A stretch of DNA of 35,338 bases from DASVWH01 sp036389715 (GCA_036389715.1 DASVWH010000114.1:1-35338); one strand, 5' to 3'. Counted from the stretch's first letter, positions 24,201 through 31,851 are shown. Numbers and translations are program-made. Notes: generated by a model not told the origin, from the sequence alone.

Positions 24201-24523
24201 ACGTACCAGCGGAATTCCAGGTAATCCGTCAAGAGCAGATTGTCCAGGCTCTCAAGGTAACGGCCCATCTGCTCGCTCTTCTCCTCACGGTCGAGCGGCT
24301 TGCCGACATCCTTTGCCTCGACGTAGCCCAGCGGCGTCTCCCCGCGCATCACGACGTAATCGGGCGCGCCGCACTTGACGCGCTTCGGCTCGTTGGTCGC
24401 CGTGATGCCCGCCGCCAGCGATTCGATGAAACCCTGGAGCGCGGGGCGATACGTGTGCTCCGTCGCGTTGCCCGCCGCCAGCGCCTTCTCGATTGCTTTC
24501 AAGTATGCCAAAGCGTGAGGCAT
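21242..24523 (-). CDS. Single-chain restriction-modification enzyme, type ISP/IIG-like
   Basis: A 1093-residue protein that should both methylate adenine and cut DNA. The N-terminal nuclease core shows the PD-(D/E)xK pattern: P54-D55 and E69-A-K71. Next is a helical linker (about 130-310), then an N6-adenine methyltransferase domain: YYTPEPVV near 320, the AdoMet loop DPATGTG (374-380) and the catalytic NPPY (493-496). The C-terminal 500 residues resemble the type ISP C-terminal (target recognition) region. There is no SNF2-type helicase domain, so it differs from translocating type ISP enzymes and is closer to IIG in layout. The ATG has an AGGAG site. Bases of roughly 21950-22450 (residues about 690-860) are clearly AT-richer than the rest. 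No partner methylase or specificity gene is nearby, as expected for a self-contained enzyme. Confidence 0.88.
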   Translation of the reverse strand: MPHALAYLKAIEKALAAGNATEHTYRPALQGFIESLAAGITATNEPKRVKCGAPDYVVMRGETPLGYVEAKDVGKPLDREEKSEQMGRYLESLDNLLLTDYLEFRWYVRGERVQTARLGTLAAGQERVLSEPGGAEEVEKLLGDFLTEVTPTVSNPKELAERMARVARLIRETISRAFKTEGVGGSLHQQMKGFREVLIHDLTEEQFADMYAQTICYGLFAARVNHRGTEPFTRRHAAHELPRTNPFLRKLFQHVAGPDLDEEPHAWAVDGLADLLNRTNIAAILKDFGRSTRREDPVVHFYETFLAAYDPKMREARGVYYTPEPVVSYIVRSVDHILKTDFKLADGLADASKVRVRDAKGKTVGETHRVLVLDPATGTGTFLYGVINHIYESFRRNQGMWSGYVSEHLLPRLFGFELLMAPYAVAHMKLGLQLAETGYDFQRDERLRVYLTNTLEEAHEVSRMPLFTQWLAEEANEASRVKQEAPVMVVLGNPPYSGHSANTGLWIANLLRGHDTMTGRETGNYFEVNGKPLGERNPKWLNDDYVKFIRFAQWRIEQTDHGVLAFITNHGYLDNPTFRGMRQSLMETFDDIYVLDLHGNSKKKERAPDGSEDKNVFDIQQGVAISLFVKRKGMTKGGETAVRHAHLWGVREIYEEHTDRERVLSGGKYDWLWRHDVTTTKWMTLEPQAPFYLFVPQNADLLPEYNQFWSVPKIFEVFASTVTTARNDFSMASAPEILIARINDLRDKAINDEALRAKYSLKDVSYWKLSTARKELLSISDVESFIRPYCYRPFDFRFVYYHGAVCERLRSEVMQHMVDDNLAFLTHRPQSPGDFTFAYCTRMISDQCVAANKTVGGGNSFQFPLYLYPIAKANLFDADEPTDAPGGRRPNLAEEFVEDFGGRLGMEFVPDGKGDRRRTFGPEDVFDYMYAVFHAPSYRTRYAEFLKIDFPRLPLTSDPELFRSLCALGSELVGLHLMERQGPPLAGFPVRGDDTVEAVRYTAPGQGADEGRVWINKEQYFEGVPEEVWAFHVGGYQVCQKWLKDRKGRVLTYEELNHYRQIVSALAETIRLMAGIDQTIEEHGGWPLVATTP

Positions 24524-24615
24524 AGTCTCTCCTGCTCTTTAATGGACAATAGCAGGCGGGATTATGAATCATCCGCCGGGAGATGTGAAATCATCTTTGG
24601 CCGCCGCGGCTCTCA

Positions 24616-24624
24616 TGCTATTCT
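24616..24624 (+). promoter_or_regulatory. Extended -10 promoter of the lipoprotein gene
   Basis: TGCTATTCT (TGn plus TATTCT) lies 40 bases before the start at 24665 and predicts a leader of about 34 bases carrying GGAGGGAG. No good -35 is visible. It resembles the elements before the S13 peptidase and recG. Confidence 0.35.
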
Positions 24625-24664
24625 CGGGCTCTGTTGACACTTCGGACGGAGGGAGCTTTGGGCC

Positions 24665-25165
24665 ATGAGGCTGTGCTTGATTCTCATCTTATCCACGCTC
24701 GCGCTCGGCGCGTGCGGGAAGAATGCCGAGCCCGGCAGGAACGGGGCGGGTAATCCGCAGGCGGGCGGGTCCGCCGCCTCCACCACGGCCAGGCCCGAGG
24801 TCGGTGACCGCGTTATCTACATGTTCGACGAATACCATTTCTACGAGGCCAGGCTGCTCGGCATAGAGGGCTCGAAGGCCAGGCTCAAGGAGGACGACCG
24901 GACCGTCGAAAGAGACCTCTCGGACGTTTACCGGATACCGCAGGCGGGCGCTCAGGTCAGCGTCAAGGCCGGTGACTTCGTGGCGGCACGCTACGGCACG
25001 CTGCCCACCTGGCCGACCGCCGAAGTCGTCAAGGTGGACGGCGATAAGGTCTCGGTCAGGCGCATCATCAGCGGCGACGTACAGGAACTCTCGGCCGAGA
25101 ACGTCCTCGCGGTCTCACCCGCCGCCGCCGCCAGAATCAAGGAAGCCGCCGCCAAGAAGCCCTGA
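24665..25165 (+). CDS. Lipoprotein with tandem Tudor/SH3-like domain
   Basis: 166 residues with a lipoprotein signal: hydrophobic MRLCLILILSTLALGAC with lipobox L-G-A-C17, so lipid would be attached to Cys17. After a short Gly/Ser linker comes a beta-rich region. VGDRVIYMFDEYHFYEARLL and VKAGDFVAARYGTLPTWPTA look like two consecutive small beta-barrel (Tudor or SH3-like) units. The C-terminus is an Ala/Lys helix. GGAGGGAG nine bases before the ATG is a strong ribosome binding site. It is divergent from the restriction enzyme gene. An envelope location is well supported; binding partner and function are unknown. Confidence 0.8.
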   Translation: MRLCLILILSTLALGACGKNAEPGRNGAGNPQAGGSAASTTARPEVGDRVIYMFDEYHFYEARLLGIEGSKARLKEDDRTVERDLSDVYRIPQAGAQVSVKAGDFVAARYGTLPTWPTAEVVKVDGDKVSVRRIISGDVQELSAENVLAVSPAAAARIKEAAAKKP

Positions 25166-25169
25166 AGCG

Positions 25170-25188
25170 GCCCCGCAGCACGCGGGGC
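25170..25188 (+). terminator. Weak hairpin after the lipoprotein gene
   Basis: GCCCCGC-AGCAC-GCGGGGC is a perfect 7-bp GC stem starting five bases after the stop. No T-run follows, so termination would be inefficient or factor-dependent. Confidence 0.35.
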
Positions 25189-25331
25189 GCGGTCGCCGCA
25201 GCCGCCGGACCACACGCCACTGCCGACGCTCCGCCCTGGCCGCTGCGCCACCTCGCCCGCCGCTCCGAGCGTTCGTGCCGAGGCCGCACCGGTCAGCCCC
25301 CGGGAGCGAACCTCTGTTAGATTCTCTCCTA

Positions 25332-25340
25332 TGCTATCAT
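25332..25340 (+). promoter_or_regulatory. Extended -10 promoter immediately before recG
   Basis: TGCTATCAT (TGn plus TATCAT) is the same string seen before the S13 peptidase gene. Transcription would begin near 25347, only two bases before the ATG at 25349. No clear -35 is present. Confidence 0.35.
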
Positions 25341-25348
25341 CGCGTCCG

Positions 25349-27784
25349 ATGGCTACTGATTCGCTGATTACGCTCGACACCCCGGTCGTCTCGCTGTACC
25401 GCAACAGCATCCCTCGATTGGGCCAGCCGACGGCGCGCAAGCTCGCCCTCGCCCTCGCCTCCCTCTCCGGTAAGACCGATGCCGCCGAAGCCACCGTCGA
25501 AGACCTCCTCAACTACCTGCCGATGCGCTACGAAGACCGCTCGAACCTGGCGCGGATTAGCGACCTGCGGCACGGACTGGAAGCCTCGCTTGAGCTTTAC
25601 GTGAGAGTGGCGGGCGGCTTTCAGGTCGGCAAGAACCGCTCGCCCAAACAACCCAAGCTCTACATCTTCGAGCTGACGGCGAGCGACCCTGAACGCACCG
25701 GCAAGCCCGTCGTCGTCTGGTGGTTCGTCTCGGGCCGCAGCGCCCAGCGCATCATCGCTTACAACCGCCAGCGATTCGTCCGCGGCGCGCGCTTCATCGC
25801 CTTCGGACAGTGGGAGTGGGACGCAAGACGCAACACTTTCTCGCTGCGCCTGAACAAGCCGGACGAGCTGGAGATGCTGCCCGGCACATGGACGCCGCCC
25901 GAGCACGCCCTGCTCCGCCTGGCCGAAGACGACCCGGCCGGACATCCCGGCACGCAGACGCAGGCACACGCCGGGGCCGCGACGGGCCGCACCGAGACGG
26001 CCGATGGCGGGCCCGACGGTGAGGCCGACGGCGAAGACTTGAAGGAAGATGCTGCGGCGGGCGATGGCGATGAGCTTGAAGGGGAAGATGAGAACGGCGG
26101 CGACCCTTCGCTGGCGGCCATTCACGTCGGACGCCGCGTTCCGGTCTATCGCAAGCTAGGCGAGTTTCGCGCCAAGCGCCTGCGCGAGGTCATCCACGCC
26201 GTCCTTGCCCTGCTCGACGACGAGGCCATCACGGAGACGCTGCCCGAAGACCTGCGCGCCCGTCATCACTTGATTGCGCGCGCGGAGGCCCTGCGCCGGA
26301 TTCATTTCCCGGCGGAGGACGTGCCGCTCGCAGACTATGAGCGGGCGCGCAGCCCTGCTCACCTGCGCCTCATCTTCGAGGAGTTCTTCTGGGTCGCACT
26401 CGCCCTGGCCATCCAGCGCGGCGAGCGTATCAAGGAGGCCAAGGGCGCGGTCATAGAGATTACCGAGCGCGTCCGCGAGAATATCGCGGCGGTCCTTCCC
26501 TTCACCCTCACGGGCGCGCAGGAGCGCGTCGTCACGCGCATCTTCGACGACATGCAATCGGACGCGCCGATGAACCGCCTCCTCCAGGGAGATGTCGGCA
26601 GCGGCAAGACGATTGTCGCGCTCCAGGCGATGCTGGCCGCGATGGAGAACGGTTACCAGGCGGCGCTGATGGCCCCGACCGAGATTCTCGCAGACCAGCA
26701 CGCGCGCAACATCAAGCGCCTGCTCGCACGCACTCCCTACCGCGTCGAGCTGCTCATCGGCAGCCTCCGCGCGACCGAGAAGCGCCGCCTGCACAAAGAC
26801 CTCGCCGCGGGCGATATTCACGCCTGCGTCGGCACACACGCCCTGATTCAGGAGGCCGTCGCCTTTCACAAGCTCGGCCTGATCGTGATTGACGAGCAGC
26901 ACCGCTTCGGCGTCCTGCAACGCGCGGAGCTGCGCACGCGCGGCTATCACCCGGACGTGCTCGTCATGACCGCCACCCCCATCCCCCGCTCGCTCGCCAT
27001 GACCGCTTACGGCGACCTGGACGTTTCCGTCATTGACGAGCTGCCGCCCGGAAGAACGCCTGTCAAGACGGTCGTGCTCGGCGAGGACCAGCGCGCGGGC
27101 GTCTACAAGGGCGTCGAGCGCGAGGTCCGCGCCGGGCGGCAGGTCTACATCGTTTACCCGCTCGTCGAGGAATCCGAAAAGATGGACCTCAAGGACGCCA
27201 CACGCATGTATGAACAACTGCGCGACCGCGTCTTTCCGAACTTCTCCATCGGGCTCATTCACGGCAAGATGAAGACGGCCGAGAAGGATGAAGTGATGCG
27301 CCGCTTCGTCGGCGGAGAGATTCAAATCCTGGTCGCAACCACCGTCGTCGAAGTCGGCGTTGACGTGCCCAACGCCTCCCTGATGGTCATCGAACACGCC
27401 GAACGATTCGGCCTCTCGCAGCTTCACCAGCTGCGCGGGCGCGTCGGGCGCGGCGCGGAACAGAGCTTCTGCGTCCTGCTCGCCTCCGATAAGCAAACGA
27501 GCGTTGCGCGCGAACGCCTCGGCATCATGGAAGAGACCAGCGACGGCTTTCGCATCGCCGAAAAGGACCTGGAGATACGCGGCCCCGGCGAGGTCATGGG
27601 CACACGCCAGTCCGGCCTTCCCACCTTCCGCATCGGCAATCTCGTCCGCGACGTGCAGATTCTCGAAGAAGCCCGCCGCGAAGCCGAACATTACCTGACC
27701 GCCAAACGCATGACGCGCGAGACCTCCCGCCTCATCGAACGCGTCCGCGCCGATGCCCGCTTCGGCCTCGCCGCCGTCGGCTAG
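25349..27784 (+). CDS. recG: ATP-dependent DNA helicase RecG
   Basis: A helicase that remodels stalled replication forks and Holliday junctions. The wedge (OB-fold) domain is N-terminal, then the two helicase domains: Walker A GDVGSGKT and the family-specific DEQHRFGVLQ box. RIAEKDLEIRGPGEVMGTRQ and the C-terminal TRB region follow. The wedge part is interrupted at about residues 192-254 by a disordered acidic insert rich in Asp, Glu, Gly and Ala, absent from typical RecG. The start is uncertain: the frame has ATG codons at 25331 and 25349, neither with a Shine-Dalgarno sequence. The second is preferred because the first overlaps a likely -10 element. The protein is about 811 residues, against about 690-780 for most RecG. 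Confidence 0.92.
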   Translation: MATDSLITLDTPVVSLYRNSIPRLGQPTARKLALALASLSGKTDAAEATVEDLLNYLPMRYEDRSNLARISDLRHGLEASLELYVRVAGGFQVGKNRSPKQPKLYIFELTASDPERTGKPVVVWWFVSGRSAQRIIAYNRQRFVRGARFIAFGQWEWDARRNTFSLRLNKPDELEMLPGTWTPPEHALLRLAEDDPAGHPGTQTQAHAGAATGRTETADGGPDGEADGEDLKEDAAAGDGDELEGEDENGGDPSLAAIHVGRRVPVYRKLGEFRAKRLREVIHAVLALLDDEAITETLPEDLRARHHLIARAEALRRIHFPAEDVPLADYERARSPAHLRLIFEEFFWVALALAIQRGERIKEAKGAVIEITERVRENIAAVLPFTLTGAQERVVTRIFDDMQSDAPMNRLLQGDVGSGKTIVALQAMLAAMENGYQAALMAPTEILADQHARNIKRLLARTPYRVELLIGSLRATEKRRLHKDLAAGDIHACVGTHALIQEAVAFHKLGLIVIDEQHRFGVLQRAELRTRGYHPDVLVMTATPIPRSLAMTAYGDLDVSVIDELPPGRTPVKTVVLGEDQRAGVYKGVEREVRAGRQVYIVYPLVEESEKMDLKDATRMYEQLRDRVFPNFSIGLIHGKMKTAEKDEVMRRFVGGEIQILVATTVVEVGVDVPNASLMVIEHAERFGLSQLHQLRGRVGRGAEQSFCVLLASDKQTSVARERLGIMEETSDGFRIAEKDLEIRGPGEVMGTRQSGLPTFRIGNLVRDVQILEEARREAEHYLTAKRMTRETSRLIERVRADARFGLAAVG

Positions 27785-27800
27785 AGAGAAAAGAATGTGC

Positions 27801-27917
27801 TCATTTATTCATTGATTCATTTACTCACCGAACCGCCGCTTGAGTTATTAAATGATGAAACGAATCAATCAGTAAAAGACTGGATGACTAAATGATTGCC
27901 TGAATCAATGAATCAAT
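27801..27917. repeat. AT-rich inverted octamer-repeat element, copy 3
   Basis: It lies between recG and rsmD. TTCATTGATTCA (27808-27819) pairs perfectly with TGAATCAATGAA (27901-27912). The interior contains CCGCTTGAGTTATTAAATGA (27836-27855), identical to 11481-11500. Composition is sharply AT-rich against the flanking genes. Confidence 0.78.
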
Positions 27918-27965
27918 CTCCCGGTTCTGCGTCGCGCGGGCTTCCTACTTGCTTTTCATTCCTTC

Positions 27966-27971
27966 TATAAT
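27966..27971 (+). promoter_or_regulatory. Consensus -10 box of rsmD
   Basis: A perfect TATAAT lies 25 bases before the rsmD ATG. No -35 is evident at the right distance. The predicted leader is about 20 bases with a weak GGAG. Confidence 0.45.
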
Positions 27972-27996
27972 CAACTGGCCGGAGATTCGAGACGAG

Positions 27997-28551
27997 ATGA
28001 GGATTATCGCTGGAGACTATCGCGGGCGAAACCTGCGCAGCCCCCCTTCGATGCAGGTGCGTCCGACCTCCGACCGCCTGCGCGAGACGCTTTTCAATGT
28101 GCTCGCGCCGCGGATCGAGGGCGCGAGGTTCCTGGACCTCTGCGCAGGCTCGGGCGCGGTCGGCATCGAGGCCCTCTCGCGCGGCGCGGCCCACGTTACC
28201 TTTGTTGACCGCTCGCGCAAGATGTGCGGGCTGGTGGAATCGAACCTGGACCTCTGCGGCGTGCCCGAAGACCAGACGGAGGTCGTGATGGCCGAAGCCT
28301 CCGAATTCTTACGCCGCGCCGCCACTCGCGGCGAGACCGGATGGGACGTGGCCTTCTTCGATCCGCCTTATGCCCTGGACTATTTACCCGTCCTCGCTCT
28401 CTTCGGCGCGGGCGCAATCCTGGCGGACGACGGAGTGCTCATCGTCGAGCATCATCACAAGAACGAGCTGAAGGACGCCGTCGGCGAGGTCCGCCGCTGG
28501 CGCACGCTCAAGCAGGGCGACTCCTGCCTGAGCTTCTATGAGAGAGGGTAA
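27997..28551 (+). CDS. rsmD: 16S rRNA (guanine(966)-N2)-methyltransferase RsmD
   Basis: Methylates G966 of 16S rRNA in the small subunit, using AdoMet. MRIIAGDYRGRNLRSP is the usual N-terminus, which fixes the start at 27997 rather than the upstream ATG at 27949. RPTSDRLRETLFNVL follows, then the AdoMet loop DLCAGSGAVGIEALSRG, the acidic residue in FVDRS, and the catalytic DPPY in AFFDPPY. Length 184 residues, normal. The gene lies between two repeat elements; the downstream one begins right after the stop. Confidence 0.93.
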   Translation: MRIIAGDYRGRNLRSPPSMQVRPTSDRLRETLFNVLAPRIEGARFLDLCAGSGAVGIEALSRGAAHVTFVDRSRKMCGLVESNLDLCGVPEDQTEVVMAEASEFLRRAATRGETGWDVAFFDPPYALDYLPVLALFGAGAILADDGVLIVEHHHKNELKDAVGEVRRWRTLKQGDSCLSFYERG

Positions 28552-28553
28552 GG

Positions 28554-28655
28554 AGTTTTCAGTTTTCAGTTTTCAGTTTTAAGTTAAAGACTAAAGACTA
28601 AAGACTCAGGGCCTCGATTTCTTGCTGAAAGCTGAAAACCGAAAACTGAAAACTG
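28554..28655. repeat. Inverted heptamer-repeat element between rsmD and tsaD
   Basis: The left arm is almost four tandem copies of the 7-mer AGTTTTC (28554-28580). The middle has three exact copies of AAAGACT (28586-28606). The right arm carries the complementary GAAAACT units (28632-28655; GAAAACTGAAAACT at 28641-28654 is exact). The element starts three bases after the rsmD stop and ends three bases before the tsaD ATG, so it makes up the whole intergenic region. Confidence 0.85.
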
Positions 28656-28658
28656 TCC

Positions 28659-29735
28659 ATGCTAATTCTGGGAATCGAAAGCTCTTGTGATGAGACGGCC
28701 GCCGCAATCGTCCGCGAGGGGCGCGTGATGGTCTCAAGCGTCATCTCATCGCAGATTGAAATACACAAGCGATTCGGCGGGGTCGTGCCGGAGCTGGCCT
28801 CGCGCGAGCACCTGGACAAGATCGTCCCGGTCGTCGAAGAGGCGTTCGCGCGGGCTCAAGTCTCGAAGAATCAGGTTGACGGAATAGCCGTCACGAACGG
28901 CCCCGGCCTGGTCGGCTCGCTCTTAGTCGGCGTCTCCTACGCCAAGGCGATGGCCTTCGCGCTCGACAAACCGCTCGTCGGCGTCAATCACATAGAGGGC
29001 CACATCTACTCCGTCGCCTTTGAGAATCCGCCGGTCGAATATCCGGCCCTGGCTCTGATCGTCTCCGGCGGCCACACCAATCTTTTTCTAGTGCCTGAGC
29101 CCGGCCAATACAGGGTCGTCGCGCGCACACGTGACGACGCCGCGGGCGAGGCTTTCGATAAGGTGGCGAAGATGCTCGGCCTCGGTTATCCGGGCGGCCC
29201 CGTGATCGAGAGGCTGGCGCGCGAGGGAGACGCGGCGAGCGTGCGTTTCAGCGTCCCGCGAATGGGCGACGGGCGGCCCGATTTCAGTTTCAGCGGGCTC
29301 AAGACGGCCGTCTCCAAGCACGTCCGCGAGACCGGGCTGCAACCCGTAGAGGACGGCGCGGAGCCCTCGCAGGCCATCAAGAATCTGGCCGCCAGTTTTC
29401 AGAGCGTCGTCGTCCGCTCGCTGACTGCGACGATGCAGCGGCTGGCCGAAGAGCACAGGCCGAAGACGTTGATTGTGGCGGGCGGCGTCGCCTGCAACGG
29501 GGCGCTGAGGGAAGCCTCGCGCGCCGTCGCGGACCGCCTGGGCGTTCCCGTCTACTTCCCTTCGCCGCATCTTTCGACCGATAACGCCGCCATGATCGCC
29601 GCCGCCGGGACCGCCAAGCTCCAGGCGGGCGAGCGCGCCGGTTGGAATCTCAACGCGGACGTTTCGCTCCGCTTGCAGAACCTGGACGTGGAAGACGATG
29701 CATTACGGCGAAGCCGCGTGCGCTATAAGCTGTAG
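28659..29735 (+). CDS. tsaD: tRNA N6-adenosine threonylcarbamoyltransferase TsaD
   Basis: Transfers the threonylcarbamoyl group to A37 of tRNA in the last step of t6A synthesis, with TsaB and TsaE. The family signature is complete: ILGIESSCDETAAAIV at the start, NGPGLVGSLLVG, the metal-binding HIEGH, ALIVSGGHTNL, AAGEAFDKVAKMLGLGYPGG and VAGGVACNGALR. Length 358 residues, normal. There is no Shine-Dalgarno sequence: the arm of the heptamer element runs to within three bases of the ATG. A downstream hairpin closes the unit. Function is firm. Confidence 0.94.
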   Translation: MLILGIESSCDETAAAIVREGRVMVSSVISSQIEIHKRFGGVVPELASREHLDKIVPVVEEAFARAQVSKNQVDGIAVTNGPGLVGSLLVGVSYAKAMAFALDKPLVGVNHIEGHIYSVAFENPPVEYPALALIVSGGHTNLFLVPEPGQYRVVARTRDDAAGEAFDKVAKMLGLGYPGGPVIERLAREGDAASVRFSVPRMGDGRPDFSFSGLKTAVSKHVRETGLQPVEDGAEPSQAIKNLAASFQSVVVRSLTATMQRLAEEHRPKTLIVAGGVACNGALREASRAVADRLGVPVYFPSPHLSTDNAAMIAAAGTAKLQAGERAGWNLNADVSLRLQNLDVEDDALRRSRVRYKL

Positions 29736-29813
29736 GGGCGAGCGAGGGCGGGCGCTCGATGATGAGTCTTTCGGGCGGCGGATAAGCGGCTGGCGACAGC
29801 AGAAAAGAGAAAG

Positions 29814-29846
29814 GCCGCCCTGCTGCGAGGGCAGGGCGGCTCTTCT
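29814..29846. terminator. Bidirectional terminator between tsaD and the exported protein
   Basis: GCCGCCCTGC (29814-29823) pairs with GCAGGGCGGC (29831-29840) around a 7-base loop. TCTTCTT follows on the plus strand, and an A-rich run precedes it (U-rich on the minus strand). The two flanking genes converge on it. Confidence 0.78.
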
Positions 29847-29889
29847 TGCCGATTGACTGCGAGGGGACGCTCCGAAGAGCACCCGGCGT

Positions 29890-30252
29890 CTACCGGCGAA
29901 CTCGTGCGACTTGCGGCTGGTCCGGGCGCAGCAGAATATTCCTGGCAAACTTGACCGGGTTCTGCTCGTCCAGCTCAATCGTGATGATGTCGCCCTCGTG
30001 AACATCCTTCAGGGCGACCACCTCGCCGTTCTTCATCACTTCCGTATTCGTCCTGTCCACGGCGATAACATGCTCGACGCCGCTGCGGGCGATGACGGAG
30101 ATGTGACCGTCGGCCACCTCCGTCACCCTGGCCTTGACGATCCGTGTATCCGTATCTTCGCTCGTCTCTCCCTCGGTCGCGGCCCGGATTGCGGTCGCAA
30201 AGAAGGCCAGCATCAAGACTGTGAAAATGGCTGCGAGGCTCTGTTTTCTCAT
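29890..30252 (-). CDS. Small exported protein of unknown function
   Basis: 120 residues. The start at 30252 is chosen because GGAG lies upstream at normal distance and it gives a clean signal peptide (MRKQSLAAIFTVLMLAFFAT, then AIRA). An earlier ATG at 30297 would place 15 extra residues before it. The mature part is a compact beta-rich domain (RIVKARVTEVADGHISVIAR, GDIITIELDE) resembling an OB-like or DUF5666-like barrel, but I cannot fix the family. Probably periplasmic. Transcribed alone, toward the terminator it shares with tsaD. Confidence 0.75.
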   Translation of the reverse strand: MRKQSLAAIFTVLMLAFFATAIRAATEGETSEDTDTRIVKARVTEVADGHISVIARSGVEHVIAVDRTNTEVMKNGEVVALKDVHEGDIITIELDEQNPVKFARNILLRPDQPQVARVRR

Positions 30253-30493
30253 TTTTATGCTCCGGTTTCTTTCGATACAAAGGGAGAGCAGACGCACGCT
30301 TACTGAGCAACCGACATGCCGCGTGGCCCGTTGAAGCCGATTTGAGGGGCTTTATCGCCTCTTTGAGGAAGAAGAGCGGGCGGGCACGGCGGGAGGCTTG
30401 CGCCCCGAGTGGATATTATTCATGCATACCATCGCCGCCTCGCGCCGGACGGCCGTATGATTGCGAAACGCACCGGATGGAAGGCAAAAGCGA

Positions 30494-30543
30494 AGGGGCG
30501 ACGCTTTGCCGAGAGCCGGAAGGCTTTCGAGCGCGTCGCCCCT
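30494..30543 (-). terminator. Terminator after dnaJ
   Basis: AGGGGCGACGC (30494-30504) pairs perfectly with GCGTCGCCCCT (30533-30543). On the minus strand the stem is followed by TCGCTTTTG, about 35 bases after the dnaJ stop. The rest of the gap (30253-30576) shows no gene. Confidence 0.7.
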
Positions 30544-30576
30544 ACCCTGGCGGGCCGAGGTCCGGCTTGGTATCCC

Positions 30577-31695
30577 TTAACCGAAGATATTACGGACTTT
30601 ATCTATCAATCCCTTGTCGTCCAGGTCTTTGGCCTCAACGTCGGAAAGCTGTTCGAGGAGGCGGCGCTGCTCGCGCGTCAGCGTCGTCGGGGTGACGACC
30701 GTGACGGAGACGAAGAGGTCGCCGCGCCCGCGCCCGCCGAGCACCTGCACGCCCTGGCCCTTGAGACGGAAAACCGTCCCGGTCTGCGTTCCGGCGGGGA
30801 TTTTCAACTGCTCCTGGCCGGTCAGGGTCTGGACGGTAATCTCGGAGCCGAGCGCCGCCTGCGCAAAGGTGATGGGCACGGAAGAGTATAGATTGCCGCC
30901 CTGGCGCTCGAATTTTTCGTGCTCGCTGACGTGTATCACGACGTAGAGGTCGCCGGAGGGGCCGCCCTGCGTCCCGGCTTCGCCTTCGCCCGCGATACGC
31001 AGGCGCGAGCCCGTCTCGACGCCCGCCGGAATCTTGACCTCCATCGTCTTCTCGCGCTCGACGCGCCCCGCGCCCTTGCAGCCCTCGCAGGGCGTCTTAA
31101 TGACGCGGCCGGAGCCACGGCACGTCCCGCAGGTGCGCGCGACGGAGAAGAAGCCCTGCTGGTAGCGGACCTGGCCCGCGCCGCTACAGGTCTGGCAGGT
31201 CTCGGGCTGCGTCCCCTCGGCCGCCCCGTTTCCTTTGCACTTGTCGCAGGTCTCAAGGCGCGGAATGCGCAGTTGCGCCGTCATCCCGGCTGCCGCGTCT
31301 TCCAGCGAAATCTCCAGGTCGTAGCGCAGGTCCGCGCCGCGCTGCGCCGTGCTTCGCCGCGCGCCGCCGCGCGCCCCGCCGAAGACCTCGTTGAACCCGA
31401 AGAGGTCGCCGAGAATATCCTCTATCCCGCCAAAGCCGGGCGCGCCCCAGCCCGCAGACCCCGCGCCGCTCGAAACGCCCGCGTGACCGAAGCGGTCATA
31501 ACGCTTGCGCTGCTCGGCGTCCGAGAGGATGGAATAGGCTTCGGCAGCCTCCTTGAACTTCTCTTCCGCTTCGGCATCGCCCGGATTCTTGTCCGGGTGA
31601 AACTTGACGGCGAGACGTCTGTAGGCACTCTTGATCTCTTGCTCGGTCGCCGTCTGGCCGACGCCCAGGATTTCGTAGTAATCACGCTTGCTCAT
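30577..31695 (-). CDS. dnaJ: Molecular chaperone DnaJ
   Basis: The type I J-domain co-chaperone that stimulates DnaK ATPase and delivers substrates. The J domain has HPD at 33-35. A Gly-rich linker follows (about 74-120), then four CxxCxGxG zinc motifs starting at C150, C167, C189 and C203, and the C-terminal substrate-binding domains. Length 372 residues, normal. The ribosome binding site is weak. The gene is 156 bases after dnaK, with a terminator-like hairpin between them, so it may be partly uncoupled from dnaK expression. Confidence 0.95.
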   Translation of the reverse strand: MSKRDYYEILGVGQTATEQEIKSAYRRLAVKFHPDKNPGDAEAEEKFKEAAEAYSILSDAEQRKRYDRFGHAGVSSGAGSAGWGAPGFGGIEDILGDLFGFNEVFGGARGGARRSTAQRGADLRYDLEISLEDAAAGMTAQLRIPRLETCDKCKGNGAAEGTQPETCQTCSGAGQVRYQQGFFSVARTCGTCRGSGRVIKTPCEGCKGAGRVEREKTMEVKIPAGVETGSRLRIAGEGEAGTQGGPSGDLYVVIHVSEHEKFERQGGNLYSSVPITFAQAALGSEITVQTLTGQEQLKIPAGTQTGTVFRLKGQGVQVLGGRGRGDLFVSVTVVTPTTLTREQRRLLEQLSDVEAKDLDDKGLIDKVRNIFG

Positions 31696-31780
31696 CTGTC
31701 AGGTCCGAATAACCCTTTCTGCTGATTGACGACCATTATAAGCCAACTCGTCGCCGACAGTCAGCCGACGACAAGCTAAA

Positions 31781-31807
31781 GGCTAGAATCCGCAACAGAT
31801 TCTAGCC
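31781..31807 (-). terminator. Hairpin between dnaK and dnaJ
   Basis: GGCTAGAATC and GATTCTAGCC form a perfect 10-bp stem with a 7-base loop. On the minus strand TTTAGCTTGT follows. A moderate terminator or attenuator that would lower dnaJ transcription relative to dnaK. Confidence 0.6.
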
Positions 31808-31851
31808 TCCACAGCACTCCCCGGCCAAAGGTGCCCCGGGCTTAACCCGGC

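Noticed and set aside
23027..24637. Long plus-strand frames opposite the restriction enzyme gene
   Set aside because: These are mirror frames of the real minus-strand gene, whose nuclease and methylase motifs are intact.
30409..30891. Plus-strand frame overlapping the end of dnaJ
   Set aside because: Most of it is antisense to dnaJ, and the first part crosses the dnaJ terminator; no start signal.
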